DNA from: JAHCHG01 sp041394845
GTDB taxonomy: Bacteria; Acidobacteriota; Blastocatellia; Pyrinomonadales; Pyrinomonadaceae
Direction of reading: 5' to 3'
Assembly (NCBI GenBank): GCA_041394845.1
Contig: JAWKHL010000001.1
Coordinates: 1,612,001 to 1,676,000, forward strand
Length of the DNA: 64,000 bases
A model generated the notes under the pieces. The model saw only the letters and a program-made list of their open reading frames with translations. It was not told where the DNA came from and ran no database searches. Position 1 is the stretch's first letter. Each line of letters begins with the position of its first letter. The translations under genes were made by a program, and so were the position numbers. Shown one piece after another: positions 15,899 to 24,731 of the stretch.

Positions 15899-17290
15899 TT
15901 AATTCTTTTCAAACCCGGCGATGAAGAAACCGTCCATCCGGTCCCGATCGGGATCGGTCCGGGCAAAACCGTCCTGAGTGATAAACTCATCGGGCATTCC
16001 CTTCAAAGACTTTTGAAAGCCGTCGGCAAGGGAAAGAAACTTTCCCGCAACTTCTTCATTTTCCGCCTTTTCCAACGAACAAGTCGAATAAATGAGGCGG
16101 CCGCCGCGTTTGACCAACTTTGATGCGTTGAGAAGGATCTTTAGTTGTTTGCCGGATAACTCCGGGAAATCCTCTTTTTTCAAAAAATACCTGATCTCCG
16201 GGTTTTGGCCGATGGTTCCCGTTCCCGAACAGGGCGCATCGACCAGCACGACATCGAAACTTTGATCCGCAAAAGGCAGGTTTTCCTCCGCATCATAAAC
16301 CAAAACTCGGACATTTTCCGCCCCTTGTTTCCGGCAGTTTTCCCGCAAAAACCCGGCCCGTTTCAAATACAGGTCGCCCGCCACAATTGTTCCGAAACCC
16401 TTCGCCTCCGAACCGGTTTTGGTCATCCGGTTCTCCCCATTCGGTCCGCGCCGACCGGACCTTTCCAATTCTTTGGCCAAAAAAGTCGTCTTGCTTCCGG
16501 GAGCGGCGCAAACGTCCAAAAAGTTTTGCCCGGCCATTAAACCGACGGCTTTTCCAACCATTTGCGAACCCTCCTCCTGAAAATAAACATCTCCGCTTTC
16601 GGCCAGTTTTCGCAAGTTTTCATCCACCCCGCTGATGATAAAACAATCGTCCAAATACTCAGACCGCTTGAGTTCCCGTTTTTCCAACTCATTCCAAATT
16701 TCCCGTCTTTCCTTTTCGCTTCGCCGGTAAAAACGAGCCGTCAAACGAAAAACGGTCTCCGGCGTCCGGTTATTTGCCCGGGCGATTTCGGCGGCTTTTT
16801 CGAAACCGAACTGCCCGGCCCAGTTTTCCAAAAGCCAGCGCGGGTGCGAGGTTTCGACTGAAATTCTTTCAACCTCATCGGAATAATCAAAAATCAATGT
16901 CCCTTCCTTTGAAACCCGGCGCAAAACCGCGTTGACAAGGCCGGTTGCCGACTTTTTTTTCGCCCGGTGAACCAGATTGACCGATTCGTTGATGGCCGAG
17001 TAGGCCGGAATCCGCTCCAGAAACAAGAGCTGAAAAAGTCCCAGACGAAGGGCGATCAATACCTCGGGATCAAATTTTGAGATTCTTTTTTTGGTAAACT
17101 TTTCGATCACCCGATCCAGATAGATCAGGTTTCTCAAAACACCGAGCGTCAATTGATGGCACAACCGCCGGTCCGGCGGGAGAAGATTTTCTTCAAATGC
17201 GGGAAGCAGGACCGAGGAAAAGGCTTTTTCCGTTTTCACCCTTCGGAGAATTTCAAATGCCGCGATCCGGGCCGGCGAGATTTTTTTCAT
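15899..17290 (-). CDS. rsmB: 16S rRNA (cytosine-967-C5)-methyltransferase
   Basis: 463 aa. The N-terminal NusB-like domain (about 1-140) contains LFLERIPAYSAINESVNLV and GLVNAVLRR. The C-terminal SAM-dependent domain has FLDVCAAPGSKTTFLA, VDAPCSGTGTIGQNPE (motif IV Cys) and STCSLEKAENEEV (motif VI catalytic Cys). It methylates C967 of 16S rRNA. Its ATG overlaps the trhO stop by 4 nt, so the two are coupled, downstream of fmt, the usual partner of rsmB. Confidence 0.96.
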   Translation of the reverse strand: MKKISPARIAAFEILRRVKTEKAFSSVLLPAFEENLLPPDRRLCHQLTLGVLRNLIYLDRVIEKFTKKRISKFDPEVLIALRLGLFQLLFLERIPAYSAINESVNLVHRAKKKSATGLVNAVLRRVSKEGTLIFDYSDEVERISVETSHPRWLLENWAGQFGFEKAAEIARANNRTPETVFRLTARFYRRSEKERREIWNELEKRELKRSEYLDDCFIISGVDENLRKLAESGDVYFQEEGSQMVGKAVGLMAGQNFLDVCAAPGSKTTFLAKELERSGRRGPNGENRMTKTGSEAKGFGTIVAGDLYLKRAGFLRENCRKQGAENVRVLVYDAEENLPFADQSFDVVLVDAPCSGTGTIGQNPEIRYFLKKEDFPELSGKQLKILLNASKLVKRGGRLIYSTCSLEKAENEEVAGKFLSLADGFQKSLKGMPDEFITQDGFARTDPDRDRMDGFFIAGFEKN

Positions 17291-18036
17291 TTTCCTGATT
17301 TGGTTTCCTGACTGAGATCCGTTCCCTCACCTTTTTTGAGGCTTTCATCGACCGAGATCCGTTCGTCAAAAACAAAACATTCGCCCTCCCAGAGGCTTTT
17401 TTCGGCCGGGATTTCCTCCAGATAACGCAGAATTCCGCCTTCGAGCTGGTAAACTTCCCCGAAACCTTTTTCCCGCAGAAACGGGGCGAATTTTTCGCAA
17501 CGGATTCCCCCGGTGCAAAACATTGCGATCCGTTTATGTTTGGAGGGATGCAAGTTTTTCTCGACGAAATCGGGCAACTGGCTGAAACTTTCGGTTTCCG
17601 GATTGACCGCCCCGCGAAAACTTCCGATCCGGCATTCGTAATCGTTGCGGGCGTCGAGGATAAAGGTCTCGGGATCGCTGATGATCTCGTTCCAGCGTTC
17701 GGCGGAAACATGCGTTCCCCGCCCCTTTTCGACGTCCACGGTTTTTCTTAAAGTAACGATCTCGGATTTGATCTTTACTTTTCGCCGCTTGAATGCCGGT
17801 TCCGGGTGAAACGAGGATTTGAAAACGAGCCGGGTTTGAAGGATCTTCTCCGCCAGTTTGATAAAATTTTCGACATCCGGGGGTTTTCCGCAAACCGTCG
17901 AATTGAAACCCTCGGAGGCGATGATGATCGTCCCGCAGATCTCGTTTTCGCTCATCGCCGATCTCAGGGAGTCCTTCAGCTCGGCCAGATTGGTTAAATC
18001 CTTGAATTCGTAAAAGGTGATGATCTGATAACTCAT
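17287..18036 (-). CDS. trhO: tRNA uridine 34 hydroxylase-type rhodanese (TrhO/YceA)
   Basis: 249 aa from the ATG at 18036; a TTG at 18051 would add five residues. The N-terminal domain (IITFYEFKDLTNLAELKDSL) and the central rhodanese domain (FILDARNDYECRIGSF) end in the active-site loop MFCTGGIRCEKFAPFL with the catalytic Cys. E. coli TrhO makes 5-hydroxyuridine at tRNA position 34 using oxygen. Context fits translation: it lies between fmt and rsmB. Confidence 0.93.
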   Translation of the reverse strand: MSYQIITFYEFKDLTNLAELKDSLRSAMSENEICGTIIIASEGFNSTVCGKPPDVENFIKLAEKILQTRLVFKSSFHPEPAFKRRKVKIKSEIVTLRKTVDVEKGRGTHVSAERWNEIISDPETFILDARNDYECRIGSFRGAVNPETESFSQLPDFVEKNLHPSKHKRIAMFCTGGIRCEKFAPFLREKGFGEVYQLEGGILRYLEEIPAEKSLWEGECFVFDERISVDESLKKGEGTDLSQETKSGK

Positions 18037-18047
18037 TTTTCCCCGGT

Positions 18048-18986
18048 TCAAACTCCCAAAAAATCTCCGGCCTTGATTTTAACCCCGTTTAGAAAATCGC
18101 GCGTTGCCATCCGTCTTTTTCCCTCGATCTGAAGTTCCAGGATTTTCAGGATCGAACCATCCCCGCAAACGACCAGCAAGGAATCGCCGGTGGCGGAAAT
18201 GATCTCCCCCGGTTTTTTATCGGGGACGCGATCTTTTTCCTTTTCAACCGAAGACCGCCAGACGGTCAGTTTTTGCCCTTCAAAGACGGAAAAACTTTTC
18301 GGAAAAGGCTGAAAGCCGCGAACCCGGTTGTTTATCTCAAAAGCGGTCAACCCCCAATTTATCAAACCGTCCTCTTTTTTCAGGATCGGTGCCAGGGTCG
18401 CCTTTTCGTGATCCTGGGCGACGGGTTCGATCTCATCCAGTTCGGCCAGAGTTTTGGCCAGCAGATCGGCTCCCAGAACCGACAGCCTTTCCATCAATTC
18501 GACCGCGTTTTCATCTTCCGCGATCGGGGTTTGGCTTTGCAGCAGAATATCACCGGTATCCAAACCGGCGTCCATTTTCATCGTCGTCACGCCGGTTTCC
18601 CTCTCGCCCCGGACGATCGCCCAGTTGACCGGGGCCGCCCCCCGGTACTTCGGCAAAATGGAGAAATGGACGTTGATCGCCCCTTCGGGAAAAGCCTCAA
18701 GGAAGGTTTGGGGCAGGATCCGCCCGTAGGCCACCACCACCGCCACATCGGCCCGATGGGAACGAAAAAGTTCGAGGCTTTCAACGGTTTTGATCTTTTG
18801 AGGTTGAAAGACCTCCAGCCCCTCAACCAGCGCAAATTCCTTGACCGGCGGAGGCGTGAGTCTATTTCCGCGTCCGGCCGGACGATCCGGTTGCGTCCAG
18901 ACGCCAACCACCTGATGGCCATTTTCCAGAATCTTTTTAAGCGAGGGAACGGCCGCCTGCGGCGTTCCCATAAATACGATCTTCAT
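18048..18986 (-). CDS. fmt: Methionyl-tRNA formyltransferase
   Basis: 312 aa from the ATG at 18986; the codon just before it is TTG. KIVFMGTPQAAVPSLKKI is the N-terminal fold. INVHFSILPKYRGAAPVNWA contains the catalytic Asn-His pair and substrate loop, followed by GVTTMKMDAGLDTGDIL with the catalytic Asp. The C-terminal OB-fold (NNRVRGFQPFPKSFSVFEGQ) binds tRNA. The enzyme formylates initiator Met-tRNA; the matching deformylase gene is at 24167-24688. Confidence 0.96.
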   Translation of the reverse strand: MKIVFMGTPQAAVPSLKKILENGHQVVGVWTQPDRPAGRGNRLTPPPVKEFALVEGLEVFQPQKIKTVESLELFRSHRADVAVVVAYGRILPQTFLEAFPEGAINVHFSILPKYRGAAPVNWAIVRGERETGVTTMKMDAGLDTGDILLQSQTPIAEDENAVELMERLSVLGADLLAKTLAELDEIEPVAQDHEKATLAPILKKEDGLINWGLTAFEINNRVRGFQPFPKSFSVFEGQKLTVWRSSVEKEKDRVPDKKPGEIISATGDSLLVVCGDGSILKILELQIEGKRRMATRDFLNGVKIKAGDFLGV

Positions 18987-19077
18987 CAAAATTAAAAATT
19001 CTTTTGAGAAAAGCTGCTTTGAAAACGATTTTTAAAAATCCCAAAACCTCAGATCAAACCCGGAACCAAAAAAGAAT

Positions 19078-19163
19078 GAGTGTAAGGCAGAAATGCGACC
19101 GTTGGGAAGTGTGTCAAGGTGTTTATGTGAACACGCTTCCCAACAGTCCCGTTGCTGCCCATA
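19078..19163. repeat. 86-nt hairpin element, copy A
   Basis: A sequence starting GAGTGTAAGGC and ending GCCCATA. Left arm 19086-19114 and right arm 19131-19159 pair with three mismatches and two G-T wobbles around a 16-nt loop containing GTGTTT. It aligns without gaps to 59757-59842. Many stem positions differ between copies but most stay paired, while the flanks, upper stem and loop are conserved. It lies between fmt and the alkaline phosphatase gene. Confidence 0.85.
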
Positions 19164-19190
19164 TATCCCAAAATCATCTCAAACCCGATT

Positions 19191-20741
19191 TTAGTCCTTT
19201 AACCGCAAAGCCTCTTTCATAACGTAAAATATCCAATTTTCTTCCATCACGCCGTGGACCATCCAACTGTTGACCCCGTTGGCGAAAATCCCGACATCCT
19301 CCCCGCCGTGGGTTTCGCTCGATAAAGGGATCAACGCCTCCTGTTTGTAATCCGGCTTTGTCACCTGCTCTTGAGTCAACTCCGGCCTCTCGCCATCCCG
19401 ACTTCCCGTTCCGTTGGCGTAACCGAGGGTCGTGTAGGGTTTTTTATTTTTATCGAGAGCGGGAGTTTCATTCGGTTTTCCGTTCGGCCCGACCTCCCGC
19501 ACCAGTCCTAAAATATTGTTTCCGCGCGCCGGATAACCGGAAATCGTCATTGTATGGCTGTGGTCGGCGGTAACAATGATCAAAGTGTCCTTCAAATTCA
19601 CCTTTTGTTCTGCGGTCCGGACCGCGTTCGACAATTCGATGGCCTCGGTCAGGGCCCGGAAAGCGTTTCCGTCGTGATGACCGTGATCGATCTTCCCGGC
19701 TTCGACCATCAAAAAATAACCCTTTTTGTTATTGGATAAAATATCGATCGCCTTGGCCGTCATTTCCGACAAACTCGGCTCGCCCGATTTGTCAATTTTC
19801 CTATCGACCTCATATTTCAAATGCGAGGGATCGAAAAGCCCCAAAAGATGTTTGGTTTTCTTTGAATCGACGGCGTCGAACTGTTCCTTGTTCCAGACGT
19901 ACTGAGAATCCCGATATTTGGTTTGCCATTCGCGCGTCAAATCCCTTTTATCGAGCCGGAGACCTGTGGCTCTTTCGAAACCGGGATATTCCGGATCGGG
20001 CATATCTTTTGGCAAAAACCACGAACGCCCGCCACCCATCGCCACCTCCAAACCGTCGCCGAACGGAAATTCGATCAACTGCCGGGCTATGTCGGGAAAA
20101 CCCGCCTGATAGGCTTCCTTGGAAGAATTGAAGATATCGGCGTCCGATTCCCAGTTTCTGTCCGGGCTGTGCGAATAGCAGGCGGCCGGAGTGGCGTGGG
20201 TCAAACGGGCGGTCGTTACGACTCCGGTCGATTTTCCGCTCTCTTCGGCCATCTCCAGAAGGGTCCGGGCCTCGTTTCCCTTGACGCTTTTATAATCGCC
20301 GCGAACCACGTTCTGGTTGACCGAAATAATCCCCTCGTCGGTTTTGACGCCGGTCATAATGGCCGACATTGTCGGAGCCGAATCCGAGGTCTGCTGGTTG
20401 ACGCTGTAGGTTCTCGACAAGGCCATAAAAGGGAATCTTTCGAAACTCAAAAGGTTCTCTTCGCCGCTTTCTCCGCGCAGTTGCCCTTCCAAAATCCGGG
20501 CGGCCGTCAAGGTCGAAATCCCCATTCCGTCCCCGATAAAAAGAATCACGTTTTTCGCTTTCCGGCGTTTGAAACTCAGATTTTTCGCCCGGGAAATCGC
20601 AGCCTCTCCGTCCCTTTTCCAGGTTTCCGGGGTTTCGGGGCGCTTGACCGGAAAACCGTTATCGGAAGTTTGAGCCAGAACCGGCGCGGTCAGTCCCGCC
20701 AGAATCGTTAAAATTACAATCTTTTTGATTATTAAAGGCAT
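19191..20741 (-). CDS. Secreted alkaline phosphatase (PhoA family)
   Basis: 516 aa with a signal peptide (KIVILTILAGLTAPVLAQ). VILFIGDGMGISTLTAARIL has the metal-binding Asp. QQTSDSAPTMSAIMTG contains the nucleophile Ser. TTARLTHATPAACYSH, MVEAGKIDHGHHDGN and VTADHSHTMTISGYPARGNN provide the remaining zinc and magnesium ligands, and LSSETHGGEDVGIFANG the last His. It releases phosphate from phosphomonoesters in the periplasm. No Pho box was recognised upstream; the upstream gap holds a MITE-like element. Confidence 0.95.
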   Translation of the reverse strand: MPLIIKKIVILTILAGLTAPVLAQTSDNGFPVKRPETPETWKRDGEAAISRAKNLSFKRRKAKNVILFIGDGMGISTLTAARILEGQLRGESGEENLLSFERFPFMALSRTYSVNQQTSDSAPTMSAIMTGVKTDEGIISVNQNVVRGDYKSVKGNEARTLLEMAEESGKSTGVVTTARLTHATPAACYSHSPDRNWESDADIFNSSKEAYQAGFPDIARQLIEFPFGDGLEVAMGGGRSWFLPKDMPDPEYPGFERATGLRLDKRDLTREWQTKYRDSQYVWNKEQFDAVDSKKTKHLLGLFDPSHLKYEVDRKIDKSGEPSLSEMTAKAIDILSNNKKGYFLMVEAGKIDHGHHDGNAFRALTEAIELSNAVRTAEQKVNLKDTLIIVTADHSHTMTISGYPARGNNILGLVREVGPNGKPNETPALDKNKKPYTTLGYANGTGSRDGERPELTQEQVTKPDYKQEALIPLSSETHGGEDVGIFANGVNSWMVHGVMEENWIFYVMKEALRLKD

Positions 20742-20780
20742 TTTGTTTATTTTTCCCAGTTTTTTTTAATCCCTTCTTAA

Positions 20781-20968
20781 TACTCTGTAAATAAAAAAAA
20801 CTGAAGTTTTGTTAAATTTGTGATGGGTGATAAGTGATGGGTGATGGGATAAAACTTAATTGTCTGAATATCCGGATCTACTGCCTGATATTATCTGTTT
20901 AACTTTTCACCCATCACCCATCACCCATCACCCATCACTAAACTCTAGTTTTTTTAATTTTCACAGTA
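20781..20968. repeat. MITE-like element family 1, copy 1
   Basis: About 190 bp bounded by terminal inverted repeats TACTCTGTAAATAAAAAAAA at the left and the near complement at the right (TTTTTTTAATTTTCACAGTA). Inside are direct repeats of GATGGGT/ACCCATC on both arms, giving a long imperfect hairpin. The second copy at 30547-30726 is in the opposite orientation and nearly identical when reverse-complemented. TTAA flanks this copy on both sides. Confidence 0.85.
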
Positions 20969-21051
20969 CTTAATGATTTCCGACAAAAAATCAGCGCCGC
21001 GATCCGAAAGCCCCCGGCACTGATCTCAAGTTTTCTCCGGCCAAATTCATC

Positions 21052-21948
21052 TTAATATCCGCAGTGATAATTGGAGGTTTCCAAAACCTGCGTCCATTGA
21101 CCGTTCTCTTTTTTGTAAGCGTAAAAATTACTTCCCTCAAAACCCGCCTTGATGGTAAAAATCTCTCTCGTTCCATCGCCGTCGTAATCGAGCATATCAA
21201 GCAGAAGTTCGTGATAAACCCCGTCGTCAATGGTTTTGATTTCCCCGCTCATCACGTCCTCTTCTTTGATCTCGTCGAAATTGGAAAAGGCGATGCTGAT
21301 CTTTCCGGCGGAATCTTTTTCGGCGATAAAAAACAAAAGAGAACGGATCTTCTCGCCCGTGTTGTACCAGAAGGTTCCGACGAATTCGAATTTGCCGTCG
21401 TCATCGACATCTATTTTGGTCAGATTGTGATAACGAAGTTCACCGGTGTTTTTGATCGGAACTTTTTTGGCCTTCATCTCGGCCATCACCAGTTTTTCGA
21501 TCTCCAGCCGCTCGGACCAATGGGGCAGTTGACGGATTCCCTTAACTGTCTTTTTGGGAACCATATTGGTCGCCAGCGCCATCAAAAAACCCTTCGGTTT
21601 GACCCGGCTCGATAGAACCGAGATCTCGGCCTGATTGCTCGCGCATTCGGTATCGGCCAGATCCTTGACGATGGTCGCCGTCCCGGCCGTTTTTCCGCCG
21701 AAGATCAGATTGTATTTGGCTTTCGGCTTGTAAAAGGTTTTGACCAGATCCGTTTTGCCCTCACTCTCTCCCGACTCCTCGGCGATCCCCTTCAATTTTT
21801 TGTCTTCGATAAAAGCGATCGGTTCCAGAGTTTTGCCATCGTTCAAAACCGCGAAAACCGCTTTTGGCGGAGCTTTTTTCTGGCCGGAGGCAAAACCGGC
21901 CGGGATCAGCAAAGCCGAGATCAGCAGTAAATATTTTATTTTTTTCAT
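21052..21948 (-). CDS. Secreted protein with DxDxDG-type calcium-binding-like loops
   Basis: 298 aa with signal peptide KYLLLISALLIPAGFASGQ. No family was recognised. Two acidic loops, KIDVDDDGKFEF (about 204-215) and MLDYDGDGTREIF (about 258-270), resemble calcium-binding loops of FG-GAP/VCBS or dockerin-like proteins. It ends in a NYHCGY tail with a lone Cys. It starts 6 nt after the P5C dehydrogenase stop, so it is probably co-transcribed with it; no functional link is obvious. Confidence 0.7.
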   Translation of the reverse strand: MKKIKYLLLISALLIPAGFASGQKKAPPKAVFAVLNDGKTLEPIAFIEDKKLKGIAEESGESEGKTDLVKTFYKPKAKYNLIFGGKTAGTATIVKDLADTECASNQAEISVLSSRVKPKGFLMALATNMVPKKTVKGIRQLPHWSERLEIEKLVMAEMKAKKVPIKNTGELRYHNLTKIDVDDDGKFEFVGTFWYNTGEKIRSLLFFIAEKDSAGKISIAFSNFDEIKEEDVMSGEIKTIDDGVYHELLLDMLDYDGDGTREIFTIKAGFEGSNFYAYKKENGQWTQVLETSNYHCGY

Positions 21949-21954
21949 GTTTTT

Positions 21955-23532
21955 CTAAATTTTCCGGGCGATTGATTTTCCCTGCATGAACTGCAAAAGA
22001 TATTCGCGTCCGCCGGCTTTCGAATCGGTTCCGCTCATATTGAAACCGCCGAACGGATGGACTCCGACCAAAGCGCCGGTGCATTTCCGGTTTAAGTAAA
22101 GGTTCCCGACGTGAAAATCGCGGCGGGCCCGATCCAATTTTTCCTCGCTTTCCGAATAGACCGCTCCGGTCAAACCGTACGGGGTATCGTTGGCCACATC
22201 GAGCGCCTCGTCGTAACCCTTGACCCTGATGACCGCCAAAACCGGGGCGAAGATCTCTTCCTGCTCGATCGTGTCTCCGGGTTTGACGTTTTTGATGATG
22301 GTCGGTTCGACGAAAAACCCTTCCGAATCATCGCCCTTTCCGCCGGCCACGACCTCGCCGCCCTCTTCCAGACCTTTTTCGATTCCGCCCAAAGCCTTGT
22401 CAAAGGATTTCTGATTAATGACCGCCGCCAAGTTGGTTCCGGCCTCGGTCGGCTGTCCGATCCTCAGTTTCCGGGTCAGTTCGACCACTTTCTCCAGAAG
22501 CTCGTCGTGAACCTTCGAATCGACGATCAGACGCGAACAGGCCGAACATTTTTGTCCCTGAAACCCGAACGCCGAGGCGACGACGCCCTCGGCCGCCTGA
22601 TCGAGATCGGCATCCTCGGCCACAATGATCGCGTCTTTTCCGCCCATTTCGGCCACCACCCGTTTCATCCATCTCTGTCCCTCGCGGATTTTGGCGGCCT
22701 CCTCGTAAATATGCAGGCCGACGGCTTTTGAACCGGTAAACGAGATGAAGCGGGTTTTCGGACTTTGAACCAGAAGTTCTCCAACCTTTGTCCCGCCGCC
22801 GGGTACGAAATTGACGACGCCGGCCGGAAGTCCGACCTTCGCCAACACCTCCATAAATTTATAAGCGATGGTCGGCGCGTCCGGCGAGGGCTTGAGAACC
22901 GTCGTGTTCCCGGTTACGACCGCGCTCATCGTCATCCCGGCCATGATCGCCAACGGAAAATTCCAAGGCGGAATGATCGCTCCGACCCCGAGCGGAATGT
23001 ATTCGAAATCGTTTTTCTCCGGCAAAGGCGAAGGTGTTACGGGTTGTTCCTCGGCCCAGCGGATCATTTCGCGACCGTAAAACTCCAGAAAATCGATCGC
23101 CTCGGCGGTGTCGCCGTCGGCCTCGGCCCAGGTTTTTCCCGCCTCGAAGATCATCCAGGCCGAATAATAATGCTTGTCGGCGCGGATAATTTCGGCCGCC
23201 TTGAAAAGATATTCGGCCCGTTCTTCCGCCGGAACCGCCCTCCAGGTTTTAAAGGCCTCGGTGGCCGCATCAATGGCTTTTCCGACAAGATTTCCGGCAT
23301 CGGCGTCGGCGTCGGCAAAGATCCCGACCACCTCGGATTTTTTCGAGGGATTAACGCTTTTGAATTTTTGATCCAGTTCGATCTTTTCCCCATTGATGAT
23401 GACCGGATATTCCCGGCCCAGTTCGCCTTTCACCCTTTCGATCGCCTCTTCAATCGCCTTTTTATTTTCCGGCGTTGAGTAATCGGTAAAGGGTTCGTTT
23501 TTAAATTCATCCAAAGTCTTTTGTGTCTGCAT
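21955..23532 (-). CDS. rocA: L-glutamate gamma-semialdehyde (P5C) dehydrogenase
   Basis: 525 aa, aldehyde dehydrogenase superfamily of the proline catabolic type. LGVGAIIPPWNFPLAIMAGM is the NAD-binding entrance, followed by FTGSKAVGLHIYEEA. VVAEMGGKDAIIV holds the general-base Glu and FGFQGQKCSACSRLIVD the catalytic Cys. The C-terminal KCTGALVGVHPFGGFNMSGT is typical of P5C dehydrogenases. It oxidises glutamate semialdehyde to glutamate with NAD+. No PutA-type proline dehydrogenase domain is fused or adjacent. Confidence 0.93.
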   Translation of the reverse strand: MQTQKTLDEFKNEPFTDYSTPENKKAIEEAIERVKGELGREYPVIINGEKIELDQKFKSVNPSKKSEVVGIFADADADAGNLVGKAIDAATEAFKTWRAVPAEERAEYLFKAAEIIRADKHYYSAWMIFEAGKTWAEADGDTAEAIDFLEFYGREMIRWAEEQPVTPSPLPEKNDFEYIPLGVGAIIPPWNFPLAIMAGMTMSAVVTGNTTVLKPSPDAPTIAYKFMEVLAKVGLPAGVVNFVPGGGTKVGELLVQSPKTRFISFTGSKAVGLHIYEEAAKIREGQRWMKRVVAEMGGKDAIIVAEDADLDQAAEGVVASAFGFQGQKCSACSRLIVDSKVHDELLEKVVELTRKLRIGQPTEAGTNLAAVINQKSFDKALGGIEKGLEEGGEVVAGGKGDDSEGFFVEPTIIKNVKPGDTIEQEEIFAPVLAVIRVKGYDEALDVANDTPYGLTGAVYSESEEKLDRARRDFHVGNLYLNRKCTGALVGVHPFGGFNMSGTDSKAGGREYLLQFMQGKSIARKI

Positions 23533-23781
23533 AGGTTTTTTGAAATATTTTTTCTTAAAAAAGTCTGAAAAATAATACGGTGGTTATTGATTTTACGCGT
23601 TTTTTTCCACCGGGACGCAAAGCTTTTTTAATCATTTGCTCAGGCAAGATTTCGCAAGTGTCTTCCCGCGTCCGGCCGATTGCTCCTGAATCTTCCCGGT
23701 TTTCCCAAAGAAAATTTTTCCCTTCGCTTCGATCGGCAAATGCCTTTGTGCCCTTTGTTTGTTGTTGGCAAAAAAGGAGAA

Positions 23782-24108
23782 CTAAACGGTGGCCCGGCGG
23801 ATCTTTCTTTTCTGTCTTTTGATCCGGCGGCGGATGTCCTTGAGACGTTGATGATCGCGGGCCTCAAGCGCCTCATCGCGTTTGACCTTTAATTCTTTGA
23901 TCCTCTTTTTAATGGCCCCTTTGTCAATGCCGACGACCTCATGGTGGACGTGCATATCGATGTTCAAAGCATCGCAAATGGCTTTGATCAGATGATCCTT
24001 GTTCATCTGCGTGTAGCCCTGAACCGCGTCGTGATCGATCTCCGATGCAATTTCCCGCAATTCGGCAACGGTGGTGTGTTTCAGTTGGTTGTAATCGTAT
24101 TCGGACAT
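23782..24108 (-). CDS. Small basic protein with Rho N-terminal-like motif
   Basis: 108 aa. Residues about 8-52 (LKHTTVAELREIASEI, then GYTQMNKDHLIKAICDAL) resemble the Rho_N/SAP-like helix-extended-loop-helix found at the N-terminus of Rho. The C-terminal half is highly basic (RRRIKRQKRKIRRATV) and likely coiled. It could bind nucleic acid. No ATPase domain is attached. It lies between rocA and def. Confidence 0.7.
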   Translation of the reverse strand: MSEYDYNQLKHTTVAELREIASEIDHDAVQGYTQMNKDHLIKAICDALNIDMHVHHEVVGIDKGAIKKRIKELKVKRDEALEARDHQRLKDIRRRIKRQKRKIRRATV

Positions 24109-24166
24109 TTTTTTCTTCTCCTTACCTAAAATAAAATTCTTTAATTTTTTTTCAAAATCAAAAACC

Positions 24167-24688
24167 TCAATCCCATTTTCCGGTGTTTTTCAGTTTTTTG
24201 ATCTTTCGTTTGGCCAATTCCCTTTTTAGCGGGGTCATCCGGTCGAGAAAAACGATCCCGTCGCAATGGTCGGTTTCATGAAGAACACACCGCGCCGTCA
24301 GATCAAGCCCGTCAAGTTCCCGAACCTCGCCCCTGATGTCCTGATAACGAACCACCATCCGCAGATCTCGTTTTACCTTGGTGTAAATTCCCGGAAAGGA
24401 AAGACAACCCTCATCGCCGACCTGCTCGCCTTCGACGTGAAGGATCTCGGGATTGATCAGGACAATTTTTTCCTCCGGGTTTTCGCCGCCCGAACAATCC
24501 ATCACAAACAGACGTTTCCCGACGAAAACCTGCGGAGCGGCCAATCCGACCCCACGGGCCGCATACATCGTTTCAAACATATTTTCGACCAGTTTTTCCA
24601 AGTCTCCGTTGAACTCATCTTCAAGGACGGGTTTACCCACTTCCAGCAAAACCGGCTCGGGATAATGTGCGATTTTCAAAATTGACAT
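24167..24688 (-). CDS. def: Peptide deformylase
   Basis: 173 aa. All three family motifs are present: GVGLAAPQ (motif 1), EGCLSFPG (motif 2, metal-binding Cys) and HETDHCDG (motif 3, HExxH metal site; the position after the second His is Cys rather than the more common Leu). It removes the formyl group from nascent proteins, the counterpart to fmt at 18048-18986. The next upstream gene is the Rho_N-like protein. Confidence 0.95.
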   Translation of the reverse strand: MSILKIAHYPEPVLLEVGKPVLEDEFNGDLEKLVENMFETMYAARGVGLAAPQVFVGKRLFVMDCSGGENPEEKIVLINPEILHVEGEQVGDEGCLSFPGIYTKVKRDLRMVVRYQDIRGEVRELDGLDLTARCVLHETDHCDGIVFLDRMTPLKRELAKRKIKKLKNTGKWD

Positions 24689-24731
24689 ACCGCTTTATTT
24701 TATAGGCCATCGGCGAAAAGGTAAAAGGCTC

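Noticed and set aside
20781..20968. ACCCATCACCCATC repeats considered as a CRISPR array
   Set aside because: Units are short, contiguous and part of a palindromic element with terminal inverted repeats; there are no spacers or cas genes.
23605..23640. GGGACGCAAAGC motif suggesting a second c-di-GMP riboswitch
   Set aside because: No GGCAAAC block or GNRA hairpin precedes it and no plus-strand gene follows. It is more likely a remnant of common ACGCAAAG-type repeats.
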